Positions 61,438-64,000 of a stretch of DNA of 64,000 bases are shown here, piece after piece (within the stretch, counting starts at the first letter, position 1; the number at the start of each line of letters is the position of its first letter). The notes under the pieces are model-generated. The model saw only the letters and a program-made list of their open reading frames with translations. It ran no database searches and was not told the origin of the DNA. The stretch is from the NCBI GenBank assembly GCA_025642075.2, contig JAODUO010000947.1, positions 103,501 to 167,500 on the forward strand. The letters are read 5' to 3'. The position numbers were made by a program, and so were the translations under genes. Origin of the DNA: Ridgeia piscesae. Lineage: Eukaryota; Annelida; Polychaeta; Sabellida; Siboglinidae.

Positions 61438-62146
61438 TAGGGCGTGCAAGTCTCGCGCGCGAAAACGAGGCTGGGGGCAGTTGGGGGCAGGAGGTCCATA
61501 TACTCCATGTTAACATATAGGACTTTGTTTTGTTTTGGTCGTAATAATCGAACTGTCCCGAAATAGAGTATTTCAGTTATATTGTCTGAAGGATTAATAC
61601 AAGCAGAAGCAGTGGAACATTTTGCCGGTGACAATGATCACGAAAATCATGAATCTTAATCCATTATTATGGTGGTTGCCATGGCAATGGCGGCAAGTAC
61701 TTGTGTTTGGCGATCTTGACTGATAATGAAGAGTGCCAGTTTTCGCGCAGTACAACCTGTTTGGGCCAAACGTATACATGTGTTATGATTATGTGCATTT
61801 AGACAACTTGTCAGATATAAGTGCTTATCGAAACCACAACGTACAACAAACGCAAATCCCGTAAAAAACACATACACACGTGTCGATTATCTGCACTACG
61901 TAAATTGCTGTGTCTATGATCTAGTGCGATAAACTCAATATTAAATCGGACATTTAAGATAAGAAACGTATAACACAAGATATTTATAAACTGACTTTCC
62001 TAGTATTCATCAGTCCTAAGCTACAAATGTCATCCATCGTTAGAATATTATTCTTGTGTCCAGTCCCCAATTAGTCTCGCTTAGTCCCCAATAAGCTCCA
62101 GTCGCGCGGAGTCACGCCATGTATCGTGACCCACTTGCAGGCCCTA
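61438..62146. mobile_element. ~705-bp inverted-repeat insertion (MITE-like) with TA target
   Basis: The left end is TA-GGGCGTGCAAGT and the right end is ACTTGCAGGCCC-TA, forming ~12-bp terminal inverted repeats with one mismatch. Unit 1 has an uninterrupted sequence here (CAATAAGACTTCC), so the empty site is visible. No transposase frame is present. A TA target duplication fits Tc1/mariner-type mobilisation, though the right flank reads TATA and leaves the exact edge ambiguous. Confidence 0.72.
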
Positions 62147-62573
62147 TAAGACTTCCGGGTCCTTACGTGACCCAGTTGCATCAATTTATAGGCTGAGAGC
62201 TCGAGAACATTCAAGTTTGCCAACTTATGTTTACGATACAGACGACACCACAGAAACGCGGCATAATGGTGTCACTGTTGTATGGCGGGCGGCTCGGTCG
62301 ACCACGTTTCGTACGAAGGTACAGAGTCACGGAAGTTTTTACTAAAGCATAACAGCTGACATACATTTTTGTATATCTGAATATATATGTGTGCTTGAAG
62401 GCGAAGCGAAACCATATTCAGTAACAATATCACCTTCTACCGACCCGTTGCAGAAATCAAAGAACAACTATGTCATCAAAGTGTTTAAATACGGCCAACG
62501 TACCTCCACTGGTCTTTCACCGAATATGCATACACAATTAGGTCAAAACCGCTCATAGCGCTGCGATCGCCTC

Positions 62574-62582
62574 TATAAATAG
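62574..62582 (+). promoter_or_regulatory. TATA box candidate (unit 2)
   Basis: TATAAATAG, identical to unit 1. In unit 3 the corresponding stretch (near 63259-63267) reads TGTAAGATAG, so the box is lost there. Confidence 0.4.
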
Positions 62583-62689
62583 ACCCGGCTGTAGTGGACA
62601 CGCACGACGGAGCAGGTAATATTTAGTTCACGTCATGCCAACTCAAGCGTATCACCTTATAAAAGAACCCACGAAATTACTCTTTGTAT

Positions 62690-62705
62690 TATATATATAT
62701 ATAAT

Positions 62706-62746
<41 letters not shown>
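62690..62746. repeat. (AT)n microsatellite
   Basis: AT run with one ACAA break in unit 2. Confidence 0.93.
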
Positions 62747-62747
<1 letters not shown>

Positions 62748-63790
62748 CGTGTCTTCAACATTACACTGGTATTCTTGTATCCAGTCACTACTGCAACTAG
62801 GTATTTTCTCCTTATTCACATAATGTAATATGCCCAAGAAGCAGTCATTATGTATTTTTACTATTGTTGGCACTTCTTGTGGTGCCTACAAGTTGTAACG
62901 CAATGTTACCGTTAATTATCCGAGCTGTGCACACATGGCTGCAACCACAGAAAACAACCTTTTGTGTGAATAGGGCGACGCTTTCAATGCCTGTCTAATG
63001 TCAATCAGTTGTGGATTTCATGCACACAGTGGGACTGAATACGCCACCAGCATAGTTAGGCTGTTAGACATGCGAGGAGATAATCTACTATATATTGGAT
63101 CGATGCGGATTTTGAAGTCGCGTTTTGAAGTTATGATTAAATTAAAAGCACATGACTGTCTTTTCTAAGGAGGAAGCAAAGGACAACTATGACATATAAG
63201 TGTATAATGCATACACAAATATGTCAAACAAAACCGCTCTCTGTGCTGTGATCGCTTGTGTAAGATAGACCCGTCCGTAGTGCCTAAACGCACGACCCAA
63301 CAGGTAATATTTAGTTCACGTGATATCAACTTAAGCGAATCCATGACATTACTCACTGTATATTATTCAATGGAACGTTGGCATCATTCCAAAACTGCCT
63401 TGGTCTTGTGGCACATTCGCGTACAGGGGCAAACACAGTTGTGTGTGTAGTGTCAGAAATGGATGGGGCAACGCATGTTCAGCTGTCGATTACATTGCGT
63501 TAGGCTTCATCATAGGTTTTCTATTATGTTTGCACGACCTATGAATCTATGCACACACACTTATCCGTGTAGTTGTTCATTAATTACATTTACAACCGAT
63601 AAAAGGCAGATAACCTACTTAGTGTTTAAACACGTATGCCTTGTCGATATAATAGTTAACGTATTTCGTGTGAATTTTTTTTTAGCAAAACGCGATGTAA
63701 CCACTATGTAGTCAATCATTATACAAGTTTTGCTCCAAACCGACACAAAAGCCACGCCAGCTTCCTGCAATCAGCCATATATCCTGTAAG

Positions 63791-63840
63791 CCAATCAGCG
63801 CGCTTAGTGCCATCGAAGACGACTGCGCCTATTATATAAA
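63791..63840 (+). promoter_or_regulatory. CCAAT plus TATA core promoter candidate
   Basis: CCAAT at 63791-63795 (inside GCCAATCAGCGCGC) and TATATAAA at 63833-63840, about 40 bp apart, a conventional arrangement. Transcription would start near 63865. The first ATG (63894) opens only 13 codons, so the coding part would lie beyond the window. Confidence 0.45.
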
Positions 63841-64000
63841 ACCCACGACATGCAAACTAAGTGAAATCTCCTTGTATCTTTCACTGTAACAGGATGAACA
63901 ATATCAACAGCTTAGAAGAACTCGGGAGCAAATGATAAAACAAAGGGCAGTGAAACCATAAGGAACATCGTCAGTCTGCTAGTGGAAAGGTGCCTGAAAT

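Overview
The window is eukaryotic, intron-rich and AT-rich. It is crowded with very long microsatellites and LINE fragments, with no operons or bacterial-type genes. The gene family, the non-LTR elements and the (AC)n, (TC)n and (AT)n arrays suggest an invertebrate metazoan, most likely a lophotrochozoan such as a mollusc. That placement is inference; no sequence search was possible.

The main content is two tandem paralogous genes on the minus strand, reconstructed exon by exon from splice sites, reading phase and comparison of the copies. Gene A (1187-17085, 17 coding exons, 994 codons plus stop) encodes a signal peptide, two tandem copies of a three-part Cys-rich module (resembling DUF7044, DUF7043 and DUF7042), a short Thr/Pro linker between them, a long Thr-rich mucin-like stalk, an SEA-like domain with a GSIVV motif, one EGF-like domain, one transmembrane helix and a short tail with a YNNM motif. 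Gene B (31741-57124) has the same ectodomain exon for exon, but lacks the EGF exon and ends in an unrelated transmembrane helix and tail. Its terminal coding exon is present three times, each copy intact to an aligned stop. Gene B also has a duplicated 51-nt linker exon and a 1-nt insertion in exon 11 that breaks the frame if that exon is used.

Layout: 1-1.2 kb, no gene seen; 1.2-17.1 kb, gene A, with a 5'-truncated RTE-like LINE in intron 14 (12-bp target duplication) and a frame-broken chitin-binding-like stretch in intron 9; 17.1-31.2 kb, intergenic, with microsatellites, a perfect interleaved inverted repeat (18.3-18.7 kb), a TTAA-flanked inverted-repeat element (21.3-22.2 kb), a tandem duplication (27.3-28.2 kb) and a tRNA-derived SINE candidate; 31.2-57.1 kb, gene B, with nested LINEs (47.3-49.5 kb) and further reverse-transcriptase fragments in its introns; 57.3-64 kb, microsatellites followed by a tandem segmental array with two 35-bp minisatellites, TATA boxes and a ~705-bp inverted-repeat insertion present in only one unit.

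Together, genes A and B look like type I membrane glycoproteins that share an extracellular head on a mucin stalk but signal through different cytoplasmic tails. The triplicated terminal exon of gene B could add tail variants. No experimental function can be assigned from sequence alone.
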